A DNA stretch of 64,000 bases from Steroidobacter gossypii (GTDB taxonomy: Bacteria; Pseudomonadota; Gammaproteobacteria; Steroidobacterales; Steroidobacteraceae): contig NZ_JAEVLS010000001.1 in NCBI RefSeq assembly GCF_016801985.1, forward strand, positions 682,001 to 746,000, read 5' to 3'. Position 1 is the stretch's first letter; every line of letters begins with the position of its first letter. Under the pieces are notes generated by a model. The model searched no databases and was not told the DNA's origin. It saw only the letters and a program-made list of their open reading frames with translations. A program made the translations under genes and the position numbers. Positions 8,168-16,385 of this stretch are shown here, one piece after another.

Positions 8168-11128
8168 TTACCGCGTCGCGCCGCCGAACGTTCCGCGCAC
8201 GCCCAGCAGAATCCGGCGAGAGCCGGACTCGAAAGCGAACGGCAGGTTCTCGTATTGCATGTACTGGCTCTGATCCTCTTCGGTCAGGTTGATCGCCTCC
8301 AGCGTCAAGCCGATGCTGTCCGTGACCTGGTAGCCGAGCTGCGCATCGAGCTGGCCATAGTCGCGATTCCAGACGCCGTAGGTGCGCGTCCCGCCGCCGT
8401 CGGAGAACTGGAAGTTGCCGTCGAACGATTCGTCGCGCCAGGTATAGGACAGACGCGCTTCGAAGCCGAAGTTCTCGTAATAGAGCTGCGCGTTATAGGC
8501 ATGCTTGGCGACGCCCGGGATGGGCAGGCCGCTGTCGATATCGTTGCTGAACGGCGATTCCGAATCGGAATAGGTGTAGTTGAGGTTGAAGCCGCCGCCG
8601 AAATCGAACGCGTACTGGCCCGCGAGCTCGAAGCCTTCGATGGTGCCGCCCGCGCCGTTGATCGGCCGCTGCACCGGCCCGAAGCGGCCCCCGGCCTGAT
8701 CCGGCACGAATACGGATTCGGTCACCACCGTGATGAACGAATCCACGCTCTTGCGGAACGCGGTCACCGCCGCCAGGCCCTGCCTGCCGAAGTAATATTC
8801 GTAGCCCAGGTCGAACTGCTTGGCGCGATACGGCTCGAGCTCCGGATTGCCCGAGCTGCCGTTGGTGAACTCGAACAGATCGGTCACCGGGTTGCGCGTG
8901 AAGTTGGTTTCGAAGCCGCGTCCCAGCAGGAACAGGTCCTGGCGCGCCACCACCTTCGCCGCCGACACGCGCACTTTGTGACCTTCGGCCACGTCCAGCA
9001 CGATGTTGGCGCTCGGCAAAACGTCGGTGTAGCTGCGATCGACCACGTTGGTTTCGTAGTCGCGCAGCACGCCGTTCCAGCTGTCCGTGCCCCAGTACGT
9101 CGGGTTGGGCAGCGCTGCGTTCTGCGCGACCGCCAGCTCGGTGCGCATCACGCGCGCGCCGAAGTTGATGTGATATCCGTCATCCGGCGCGCCGATATCG
9201 GCCATCAGATAAGCCGAAGTGGTTTCCTCCTCGACGTTGAATGTTTCCAACGGCGAGGGGAAGAACGTGAACGGCGTGTCCGGATACAAAGACTGGATCC
9301 ACGCCAGCGCGTTGTTCATCTGGCCGCGATTCTGCACCAGCACGCTGCTGGTGCCGGCGTTGCCCGAGCTCCAGAATCCGTTGATGCGCTCCACGCGCCC
9401 CGGCGAGCCGACCATGGTTTGATACGGCAGGATCAACGCCGGCGCGTCGCCGAAGCGGCTGCCGACCGAGCAGTTCGGCCGGCCTGGCGTTCCCAAGGGC
9501 GCTCCGCCCGCGTCCAGCGAATCGCACGCCTTCGGGCCGATGGCGCCGTCCTGGAAGTAACCGAAGTTGGTCCAGTTCGCGCCGTAGTCGATGCCGTCCA
9601 GATCGCTGCTGCCGTGATAGTCGGCTAGGTAACGGCCGAACTCGTAATCGATCTCGCGCTTGGCGCCGCGCACACCGCCGCTGAAAGTCACATTCCTGGA
9701 GCTGAAGAATGCCGGATCCCACTGCAGGTCGGCGCGCACCGACCAGTTTTCCGCGTCGGTGTTATCGGCGAACGCCCAGTGCGACTTGAAAAAGGCGTTG
9801 TTTGGATTGGTGAACAGATCCTGATTGCCGACCAGGGTGAAGGTCGGCAGCTCGCCGCCGTTGTTGTCGTAACGGAACTGATAGTTGGCGGGCGCGCCGG
9901 CGTTGGGCGCAAAGCCCGGACCGCCATCGAGCGCACGTACGCCGTACTGGGTGTAGCGCACGTCGTTGTTGGCGCTGCCGCTCTTCTGATCGGCTTTCGA
10001 ATAGGCCGCCGAGCCGCTGACGCGCACCGCGCCGCCGTTGTCCCATTTCATGCCCAGCTGGAAATTGTCCGAGTTGATCTCGGTGTTCTTGACGAACGAA
10101 ATCGCCTCGGCCGAGTTGGCCGTGAACGTGCCATTGAGTAACACGCCGTTGGGGTCGATCGCAAAAGGCTGCGTGATGTCGATGCCGGGCGATTCCAGCG
10201 AGAACGGAAACTTCAGCGATGCTTCCTGGGTGAGGATGTCCAGATTCGAGTGGAACCACATGCCTTCGATCTCGAGCGAATCGGTGGGCCGGAACGCCAC
10301 CGAGATCGAAGCACCCAGGCGCTCGCGCTCTTCGTCACGATCGGTGGTGTAGCGATACTCGGGTGCAAAGTAATCCTGCTCCACGTCGTCGCGGTCGAGC
10401 CGATCGCTGAATTTCCATCCGCCGCGATTCTGTCCGCCGAGCACGTCGGTCTGGAACACCTGCTTGTCGTAGGACACCGAGGCCAGCACGGCCAGCCGTT
10501 CGTTGAATTTATGGCTCGCCACCACCGCGCCCAGCGGCTCCCAGCCCTCGCCGGCATCGGCATAGCGCAGATTGCCGGCGATATTGGTGCCCTCGCCGAG
10601 CGAGAACGGACTGCGGGTTTTCAAATTGACGATGCCGCCCAATCCGCCTTCGAGCTGCGCGGCGTTCGGCGACTTGTAAACGTCGATGCCGCCGAGCAAC
10701 TCGGACGGGATGCCTTCCAGCGAATCGGTCTCGCGGAAATTGCCTTCGCCCTGCGTATACAGCTCGAGGCCGGTCAGAAAGATATCGTTGTTGAGCAACG
10801 TGACGTTCTGGTCCAGGCCGCGAATGCGCACCTTGGTGCCCTGGCCGTTGGAGCGATCGATCTGCACGCCGCTCAGGCGCTGCAAGGCTTCCGCCACGTT
10901 CTGATCGGGGAACTTGCCGATGTCCTCGGCGGCCACCGACTCGACGATCTGATTCGCTTCGCGTTTGGTTTCCAACGCGGTGGCCAGCGAGGCGCGGAAG
11001 CCGGTGACAACCACCTCCTCCACCACGCCCGTTTCCTCGGTCTGCGCGTTGACGTTGGCCCAGCTGAAACCGCTCAAGGACGCGGCGGTAACTGCCAGGG
11101 CGCGTGAATAGTGCTGACGGTTTCGCAT
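8168..11128 (-). CDS. TonB-dependent receptor, Caulobacter/Xanthomonas carbohydrate type (986 aa)
   Basis: A large outer-membrane transporter of the subgroup common in Xanthomonas and Caulobacter that carries oligosaccharides or other plant-derived compounds. After a signal peptide (MRNRQHYSRALAVTAASLSG and on) comes EEVVVTGFRASLATALETKR and the subgroup signature VESVAAEDIGKFPDQNVAEALQRLSGVQI (in parts). The plug ends with IDVYKSPNAAQLEGGLGGIVNLKTR. The barrel ends LLGVRGTF followed by a short GGATR tail, where most members stop at Phe. The frame opens upstream at 11212, but ATG at 11128 has a GGGGGTAA ribosome site and the signal peptide follows directly. It is monocistronic, with a terminator at its end. 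Its substrate is not evident. Confidence 0.93.
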   Translation of the reverse strand: MRNRQHYSRALAVTAASLSGFSWANVNAQTEETGVVEEVVVTGFRASLATALETKREANQIVESVAAEDIGKFPDQNVAEALQRLSGVQIDRSNGQGTKVRIRGLDQNVTLLNNDIFLTGLELYTQGEGNFRETDSLEGIPSELLGGIDVYKSPNAAQLEGGLGGIVNLKTRSPFSLGEGTNIAGNLRYADAGEGWEPLGAVVASHKFNERLAVLASVSYDKQVFQTDVLGGQNRGGWKFSDRLDRDDVEQDYFAPEYRYTTDRDEERERLGASISVAFRPTDSLEIEGMWFHSNLDILTQEASLKFPFSLESPGIDITQPFAIDPNGVLLNGTFTANSAEAISFVKNTEINSDNFQLGMKWDNGGAVRVSGSAAYSKADQKSGSANNDVRYTQYGVRALDGGPGFAPNAGAPANYQFRYDNNGGELPTFTLVGNQDLFTNPNNAFFKSHWAFADNTDAENWSVRADLQWDPAFFSSRNVTFSGGVRGAKREIDYEFGRYLADYHGSSDLDGIDYGANWTNFGYFQDGAIGPKACDSLDAGGAPLGTPGRPNCSVGSRFGDAPALILPYQTMVGSPGRVERINGFWSSGNAGTSSVLVQNRGQMNNALAWIQSLYPDTPFTFFPSPLETFNVEEETTSAYLMADIGAPDDGYHINFGARVMRTELAVAQNAALPNPTYWGTDSWNGVLRDYETNVVDRSYTDVLPSANIVLDVAEGHKVRVSAAKVVARQDLFLLGRGFETNFTRNPVTDLFEFTNGSSGNPELEPYRAKQFDLGYEYYFGRQGLAAVTAFRKSVDSFITVVTESVFVPDQAGGRFGPVQRPINGAGGTIEGFELAGQYAFDFGGGFNLNYTYSDSESPFSNDIDSGLPIPGVAKHAYNAQLYYENFGFEARLSYTWRDESFDGNFQFSDGGGTRTYGVWNRDYGQLDAQLGYQVTDSIGLTLEAINLTEEDQSQYMQYENLPFAFESGSRRILLGVRGTFGGATR

Positions 11129-11232
11129 GTTTTTACCCCCAAATGCGATCGAACCTGCGAACTGATATGGGCCGATGACCCTTGTGTGATTCCCCCGACG
11201 GTGGCCAGGCATCCCTGCGACCGTCGCGCCGG

Positions 11233-11262
11233 ATATTGGAACCGTATGTCTATCGTTGTCAA
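11233..11262 (-). promoter_or_regulatory. Possible sigma-70 promoter of the 986-aa TBDR
   Basis: On the minus strand a perfect TTGACA (plus coordinates 11257-11262) is followed after 18 nt by CAATAT (11233-11238), a weak -10. This leaves a leader of about 100 nt before the ATG at 11128. The -35 is convincing, the -10 is not, so confidence is moderate. Confidence 0.35.
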
Positions 11263-11354
11263 TGTCGGGAATTAGGAAGTTTGTTCTCGTCTCTTAAGTC
11301 TCTGATGTTCATTGGCTAATTAGTGTTGACAGCGGCGGTCATACAATCGGGCGA

Positions 11355-11378
11355 GCGCTGTGCGGAAGCGCACAGCGC
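11355..11378 (+). repeat. Perfect 10-bp inverted repeat (hairpin) with GAAG loop
   Basis: GCGCTGTGCG at 11355-11364 and CGCACAGCGC at 11369-11378 are exact reverse complements separated by GAAG. The right arm lies over the first bases of the tandem repeat that follows. There is no T tract on either side, so it is not a canonical terminator. It lies in the 495-bp gap between the TBDR and the membrane-protein gene. Confidence 0.8.
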
Positions 11379-11458
11379 ACAGTGGGATAACGCGGCGATG
11401 TGTAGGCGATGGTGGTTGTCGCGGCGGATTCGCGACAGTTGCTGGGAACTCAGGTCTG
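11368..11458 (+). repeat. Imperfect tandem repeat, copy 1 (91 bp)
   Basis: The unit starts GCGCACAGCGCA and ends GGGAACTCAGGTCTG. It shares with copy 2 the blocks GCGCACAGCGCA, GGCGGATT, GCGACAG and GGGAACTC(A/C)GGTCTG in the same order and spacing. Copy 1 also holds an internal hairpin, TGTCGCG with CGCGACA, around GCGGATT. Apart from this repeat and the hairpin, the gap 11129-11623 contains nothing I recognise. Confidence 0.75.
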
Positions 11459-11547
11459 GCGCACAGCGCATGGGGTGATAGCGCGGCGTTTGGCGTTGCT
11501 GGAGGTCGTGGCGGCGGATTGGCGACAGCGTCGGGAACTCCGGTCTG
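11459..11547 (+). repeat. Imperfect tandem repeat, copy 2 (89 bp)
   Basis: Directly abuts copy 1. The start (GCGCACAGCGCA) and end (GGGAACTCCGGTCTG) are nearly identical to copy 1, and the middle is diverged. The internal hairpin is weakened here (GTCG and CGAC remain). The high conservation at both ends and drift in the centre suggest an old duplication of a discrete element. Confidence 0.75.
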
Positions 11548-11623
11548 TTGCATCGGGTTGTGATCGGGGCGCGAAACGGCGGATTTGAGATGATCGAGGA
11601 CCTTGGTCCTCGTTTGCACACGC

Positions 11624-12565
11624 ATGAAAAAATGGGCTCCGCTGTTGTGGATCACGATGCTCGGTCTGGCGGTCTGGGTGCTGACCGACCGGCTGCAGAG
11701 CATCGATTTCCAGGATGTGAAGCAACAGCTGCTGGCATTGCCCGCGGGCACGGTCATGCTCGGGCTGCTGTTCAGTGCCGGCGTATATGCGTTGGTGGGA
11801 ATCTACGAAGGCATCGCCGTGCGCATGGCGAGCGGGCGAACCATGCCCCTGGTCGCTTTCAGAACGGCGATCATCGCCAATCCCATCGGTCGTGCGATCG
11901 GCCTCGCGCTGGTGAGCGGCGGGGCGTTGAGATATCGCATGTATGCGGCCGCGGGTTTATCGGCGCGCGAAGTGGCGACAGTGATCGTGATCGCCGCCAT
12001 GCCTTATTTCTTCAGCGTCGGCTGGCTGATCGACCTGTCGCTTTTGCTCAATGCCGAAACCGCCGCGCAGGCGCTGCGTTTGTCCACCGGCATGGTGTTG
12101 CTGTTGGGTGCGATCGGACTGGCCAAAGATATCGGCTGGCTGACGTTCGTCATTCGTCGCAAGGAACCGCTGGTGGTGCGTGGCCAGCCAATCCCGGTGC
12201 CCACGTTGCGGGACGCGTCGATTCAGCTGGGCGTGGGCCTGCTGCAAATCTCGCTGATGACGGGAATTCTTTATGTGTTCATGCCGGAGGAGCTGGGCAT
12301 GAGCTGGCCGGCCTTTATCGCGATCTACTGTATCGCCTTCGTCGCCGGACAACTCAGCAACGTACCCGCCGGCCTCGGCGTGCTGGAAGCGGCGCTGTTG
12401 CTGATGCTGCCGCAAGTGCCGCCTGGCAAGCTGCTCGGCGCCGTGCTCGCCTATCGCGCGGTCTATGAGATATTGCCGCTGCTGGTAGCGCTGAGCTTGT
12501 TCCTGATGTTCGAATCGACCAGCGCCAGCGGCTTTTTGCGCCGCCGGCTGCTGCGCCGTGGATAG
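11624..12565 (+). CDS. Lysylphosphatidylglycerol synthase transmembrane-domain (UPF0104/YbhN-like) protein
   Basis: A membrane protein of about 313 aa with some eight hydrophobic segments, resembling the flippase half of MprF and YbhN proteins. Family-like features are LVSGGALRYRMYAAAGLS near residue 100, the region FVIRRKEPLVVRGQPIPVP, and FVAGQLSNVPAGLGVLEAALLLMLP near residue 245, where the 'P.G.GV.E' block is the best-conserved part of the family. No catalytic synthase domain follows, so it may move lipids or isoprenoid-linked molecules across the inner membrane; this is inference. The frame can open at TTG 11603, but ATG 11624 starts directly before the first membrane segment. It converges on the next gene with a 6-nt gap. 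Confidence 0.85.
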   Translation: MKKWAPLLWITMLGLAVWVLTDRLQSIDFQDVKQQLLALPAGTVMLGLLFSAGVYALVGIYEGIAVRMASGRTMPLVAFRTAIIANPIGRAIGLALVSGGALRYRMYAAAGLSAREVATVIVIAAMPYFFSVGWLIDLSLLLNAETAAQALRLSTGMVLLLGAIGLAKDIGWLTFVIRRKEPLVVRGQPIPVPTLRDASIQLGVGLLQISLMTGILYVFMPEELGMSWPAFIAIYCIAFVAGQLSNVPAGLGVLEAALLLMLPQVPPGKLLGAVLAYRAVYEILPLLVALSLFLMFESTSASGFLRRRLLRRG

Positions 12566-12571
12566 TCTGAA

Positions 12572-13222
12572 TCAGAAGCGACCCATCACTTCCTGTGCCC
12601 ACGCCTTGCCATTGCCGGCCTGAGCGAGCGGCACGCAGGCCTCGTACTTGCCGGGGATGGCGACATGCTGCAGGACCTGAGTGGCGCCGGGCTCCGAACA
12701 GAAGAAGCCGAGCAAGGTCAGCTCCTTGGTCATGAGGAAGAACGGCCGCTGCAAATCTTTCGGGCGCGGATCGTAGGCCAGCTCGGTCGCAACCGCTTCG
12801 TTGTTGAACTTCTGCACCAGCTCGGTTTGCTGGCCGTTGTTCAGTTCCACGAAGCCCTTGCCATACTCCTTGCGAGCCGCGTCTTCGAAGGCCTGCAAAC
12901 CGGTGACGAAGCGATCGCGATCCGCTTGCGTGTAGACATCCTTGAGCATGGTGTCGATGAACGACGCCACGCCGACGTCTTTGGCGCCGGGTGTGTCAGT
13001 GCGCGGGATGATGATCTCCGCGATGTCGGCCACGACCGCGGCCTGCTCTTTGGTGAGAAACACCGGCTGCCACGACGCTTCCTGCGGTTTGGGCGAGCAG
13101 CCATTCAGAACGCCGAGCACCGCGGGCGCAGATACGACGCCGCCCATGAGATAGGCGACTCGCTGCAACACCTGGCGACGGTTCATGCTCATGTCCGATC
13201 CCACTGTTGTTTCAGACTTCAT
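12572..13222 (-). CDS. Gluconate 2-dehydrogenase subunit 3 family protein (Tat lipoprotein)
   Basis: A 216-aa accessory subunit of a membrane-bound GMC dehydrogenase. The N-terminus carries a twin-arginine signal (MNRRQVLQRVAYLMGGVV) that ends in a lipobox, VLNGC, so the protein should be exported folded and lipidated. The mature part has LTKEQAAVVADIAEIIIPRTDTPGA (in parts), the signature of gluconate 2-dehydrogenase gamma subunits, and ends CVPLAQAGNGKAWAQEVMGRF. Start: ATG 13222, with the GAGG ribosome site overlapping the stop of the upstream GMC gene (11-nt gap). This coupling shows the pair works together. The subunit probably carries its catalytic partner out through the Tat pore, since that partner has no signal of its own. 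Confidence 0.92.
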   Translation of the reverse strand: MKSETTVGSDMSMNRRQVLQRVAYLMGGVVSAPAVLGVLNGCSPKPQEASWQPVFLTKEQAAVVADIAEIIIPRTDTPGAKDVGVASFIDTMLKDVYTQADRDRFVTGLQAFEDAARKEYGKGFVELNNGQQTELVQKFNNEAVATELAYDPRPKDLQRPFFLMTKELTLLGFFCSEPGATQVLQHVAIPGKYEACVPLAQAGNGKAWAQEVMGRF

Positions 13223-13233
13223 GGGCAGCGACC

Positions 13234-14916
13234 TCAGATGTTCATCCGCTTGAGCTCTTCCACCGCGTGATTCGCGGCACGCGCGGTCAGAGCCATGTAA
13301 GTCAGCGACGGGTTCTGGCACGCGGCCGACGTCATGCACGAGCCATCGGTGATGTAGACGTTCTTGCAGGCGTGCATCCGGTTGTGCTTGTCCAGCACGG
13401 ATGTCTTGGGATCGCGGCCCATGCGCGCCGTGCCCATCTCGTGGATGCCCAGGCCGACGCCCGTCGGACGATCGTAAGTACGCACGTTGCGATAGCCGGC
13501 CGCTTCGAGCATTTCGGCCGCGTCGTTCGCCATGTCCTTGCGCATCGCCAGCTCGTTTTGTTTGAGCGTGGCGTCGAACGACAGCACCGGCATGCCGAAC
13601 TTGTCCTTGCGCGAGCGATCCAGGGTCACGCGATTCTCGTGATAAGGCAGGATCTCGCCGAAGCCGCCGATGCCCATGTACCAGGGGCCCGGCTGCGCGG
13701 CGCGCTCCTTCAGATCTTTGCCGAGCGTCTCATCGAGCATCAGTCCCGTCCAGCCGCCGCGAGACGCGCCGCCTTGGTAACCGAATCCGCGCAGGTAATC
13801 GCGCTTGTCCTTGCCAACGTTCCTATAACGCGGAATGTAGATACCGTTCGGGCGCCGACCCGTGTAGTACTTGTCCTCGAAGCCGTCGACCATGGCGCGC
13901 GCGCCGACGTCCAGCTGGTGGTCCATGATGTTGCAGCCGAGCTCGCCGCTATCGTTGCCGAAGCCGTTCGGGAAGCGGCTGGAGGTGGAGCTCAACAGGA
14001 TGTGCGTGGTGCCGAAGGTCGAGGCGCACAGGAAGATCACTTTGGCAAAATAGTCGGTGGTCTGGCGCGTTTCGGCGTCCATCACGCGCACGCCGGTGGC
14101 ACGCTGCTGCTTGTCGTCGTAGATGATCTCGTAAACGATGGAGTTGGGCCGCAACGTCATGTTGCCGGTCTTCTCGGCAGCCGGCAGCGTGCTCGAGTTG
14201 CTGCTGAAGTAGGCGCCGAACGGGCAGCCGCGGATACACATGTTCCGGTACTGACAGGTGCCTCGCTGCGGGCTGTGAGCCAGCGGCGCAGTCAGGTGCG
14301 CGACCCGGCCGATGGTCATCTGCCGTCCCAGCTTGTCCGCCACCGCCTGTTTGAAATGTTTCTCGACGCAGTTCATCTCCATGGGCGGCAGGAACTTGCC
14401 GTCGGGCAACTGCGCGAAACCTTCGTTCTGGCCGCTGACGCCGATGAAATTCTCGACATGGTCGTACCAGGGCGCGAGATCCTCGTAACGGATCGGCCAG
14501 TCCACCGCGATTCCATCCTTGGCGTTGGCCTCGAAATCCATCGGGCTCCAGCGATAGCTCTGCCGACCCCACATGATGGAACGGCCGCCGACGTGATAGC
14601 CCCGAATCCAGTCGAAGCGATTCACCTCGGTATAGGGGAACTCGGTGTCGTCGACGAACCAATGCTTGGTGGCCTGGGTGATGGCGTAACCGGTGCGCGC
14701 GGCTGTCTCCTGGCGCTCGAGCTCTTCGGCGGTGGCGCGCCCCGCATACGGGAACTCCCACATCTGCTTGGTGGCTGTCGGGTACTCGCCGTGCTTGACC
14801 ATGCGGCCCCGGTCGAGCACCAGGGTCTTGAGGCCCTTTTCGGTCAGCTCCTTGGCGGCCCAACCGCCGCTGATACCGGTACCTACCACAATGGCGTCGT
14901 AAGTGTTCTGGTTCAT
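13234..14916 (-). CDS. GMC family oxidoreductase (catalytic subunit of a sugar/polyol dehydrogenase-like complex)
   Basis: A 560-aa FAD enzyme. The ADP-binding fold is at the N-terminus (YDAIVVGTGISGGWAAKELTEKG). RGYHVGGRSIMWGRQSYRWS resembles the flavin-contact block, and the C-terminal GMC signature includes GLGIHEMGTARMG with the catalytic His and CQNPSLTYMALTARAA with the paired Asn. A Cys-containing segment CQYRNMCIRGCPFGA near residue 220 is seen in gluconate/2-keto-gluconate dehydrogenase-like members. It lacks a signal peptide and is coupled to the Tat-lipoprotein subunit just downstream. The third, cytochrome c subunit of classic three-subunit enzymes is not in this window. The oxidised substrate is unknown; a sugar, polyol or sugar acid is expected. 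Confidence 0.92.
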   Translation of the reverse strand: MNQNTYDAIVVGTGISGGWAAKELTEKGLKTLVLDRGRMVKHGEYPTATKQMWEFPYAGRATAEELERQETAARTGYAITQATKHWFVDDTEFPYTEVNRFDWIRGYHVGGRSIMWGRQSYRWSPMDFEANAKDGIAVDWPIRYEDLAPWYDHVENFIGVSGQNEGFAQLPDGKFLPPMEMNCVEKHFKQAVADKLGRQMTIGRVAHLTAPLAHSPQRGTCQYRNMCIRGCPFGAYFSSNSSTLPAAEKTGNMTLRPNSIVYEIIYDDKQQRATGVRVMDAETRQTTDYFAKVIFLCASTFGTTHILLSSTSSRFPNGFGNDSGELGCNIMDHQLDVGARAMVDGFEDKYYTGRRPNGIYIPRYRNVGKDKRDYLRGFGYQGGASRGGWTGLMLDETLGKDLKERAAQPGPWYMGIGGFGEILPYHENRVTLDRSRKDKFGMPVLSFDATLKQNELAMRKDMANDAAEMLEAAGYRNVRTYDRPTGVGLGIHEMGTARMGRDPKTSVLDKHNRMHACKNVYITDGSCMTSAACQNPSLTYMALTARAANHAVEELKRMNI

Positions 14917-15019
14917 CCAACCCCCTCTCGCGCCGCCGCTCCGGCGGTCGATCTATGGCTAGTTGCCGGAGTGTAACCGGTTGCATTCGCTACCACCACG
15001 CATTGCCGCAATGAGTTTT

Positions 15020-16381
15020 TCAGGAGCTCGGCCGGGTAGCGGGCGGCGCGGCGCGTTTGCTTGCCCGATTCAGGGCCCATTTCATGGGCCAGTAAACCGG
15101 CAAACCGGCGGCGAACAGGGCCATGCTCCACCAGAAAGCTTCGGCGCCGGCGCCGAACAGGGTCCACAGCGAATACAGCGCCGCAAGCATCGCCACGAGC
15201 AAGAATAGCGACAAACGCCGGCCCGCCTCGCCCAACACCCCGCCCCAGCACAGCTTGAGCGCGGCCACGGCGCAGCACAGGTACATGACCAGATAGGTCG
15301 AGGTGGCCACCAGAATGATGAATGTGAACACCTGGACCATGGAGCGGCTGTAATTCATCAACACCAGCAGGGTGAGCAGGCCGCTGGTGATCAGCAGCGA
15401 CATGCCGGGCGTGCCGTGCCGGGATTCCCGCGCGAAAATCTTGGGAAACACCCCCTCGTTGGCCAGCACCCGAGGCATTTCCCCCTGCAACAGAATCCAG
15501 CCGTTGAGCGCGCCGAAGCCGCTGATAAAAGCAAATAACGCCAACGTACCGGCCACGCCGTCGCCCCAGAACATTCGCATGACATCGGCGAATGGCGCGC
15601 TCGAACTTGCCAGTTGCGAGCCGGGGATCAACAGCACGACCACGGAGCAGGCCAGAATGTAGATGCCCGCCACCATCAGCGTGCCCCACAAGGTTGCGAG
15701 CGGTATGTTCCGCTGGGGGTTTTCTACGCTGCCGGCCGGCACGGTGGCGGACTCCAGGCCCAGGAATGCCCACAATGTGAGAATCGCCGAGGCATTCACC
15801 GAAGCCAGCGAAAACGGCGTCGGCTGCAACTCGATCACTGATACGTCCGCCGTGATCAGCAACCACACGCCGAGCAGGATGATGGCGGCGAGCGGCAGCA
15901 GCTTCAGCACCGTCGTGACGATTTGCAGTCCGCCGGACTGGCGAGTGCCACGCCAGTTCACATAGGTCAGCACCCAAATGATCGCGCACGAAGCCAGAGC
16001 CGGCCCGCCACGCGTGTGTTTGATCCAGGGAATCAGCTCGGCCAGATAAGCAACGGTCGCGATGGCGATGGCGGCATTGCCCACCCAGATGCCCATCCAG
16101 TAGCCCCACGCCATGAAGAACCCGACGCCTTCGCCGAATGCGACGCGCGCATAAACGTAGGGACCGCCTGCTTGCGGAAACAGCTTCGCCAGGCGCGCGA
16201 ACACGACGGCCAACGCGATCGCGCCGCCTGACGTAACGAGCCAGCCGAACACGCTGTTGAGGCCGTAGGGCCCGAGCGACGCGGGCAATAAATAAACACC
16301 GGAGCCGACGGTGTTGCCGACCACCAGTGCGAGACACATCCAGAAGCCCATTTGACGACGCGGCGACTGGAGCGTGCTCAT
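15020..16381 (-). CDS. APC family amino acid permease (AdiC/basic amino-acid antiporter-like)
   Basis: A 453-aa inner-membrane transporter with about 12 hydrophobic segments. Segment 1 contains GNTVGSGVYLLPASL, matching the substrate-binding GSGVF-type motif of the arginine/agmatine and polyamine/amino-acid antiporter group. WAFLGLESATVPAGSVENPQRNIP near residue 210 matches the family's conserved segment-6 region. The start lies 4 nt after the stop of the upstream amidohydrolase gene, so the two are almost certainly one transcript. A second amidohydrolase-permease pair is at 19892-23234. Transport of an amino acid released by the hydrolase is the natural inference. Confidence 0.9.
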   Translation of the reverse strand: MSTLQSPRRQMGFWMCLALVVGNTVGSGVYLLPASLGPYGLNSVFGWLVTSGGAIALAVVFARLAKLFPQAGGPYVYARVAFGEGVGFFMAWGYWMGIWVGNAAIAIATVAYLAELIPWIKHTRGGPALASCAIIWVLTYVNWRGTRQSGGLQIVTTVLKLLPLAAIILLGVWLLITADVSVIELQPTPFSLASVNASAILTLWAFLGLESATVPAGSVENPQRNIPLATLWGTLMVAGIYILACSVVVLLIPGSQLASSSAPFADVMRMFWGDGVAGTLALFAFISGFGALNGWILLQGEMPRVLANEGVFPKIFARESRHGTPGMSLLITSGLLTLLVLMNYSRSMVQVFTFIILVATSTYLVMYLCCAVAALKLCWGGVLGEAGRRLSLFLLVAMLAALYSLWTLFGAGAEAFWWSMALFAAGLPVYWPMKWALNRASKRAAPPATRPSS

Positions 16382-16385
16382 GACT

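Noticed and set aside
11326-11347. TTGACA followed by TACAAT upstream of the tandem repeat
   Set aside because: The spacer is only 10 nt, too short for a sigma-70 promoter.
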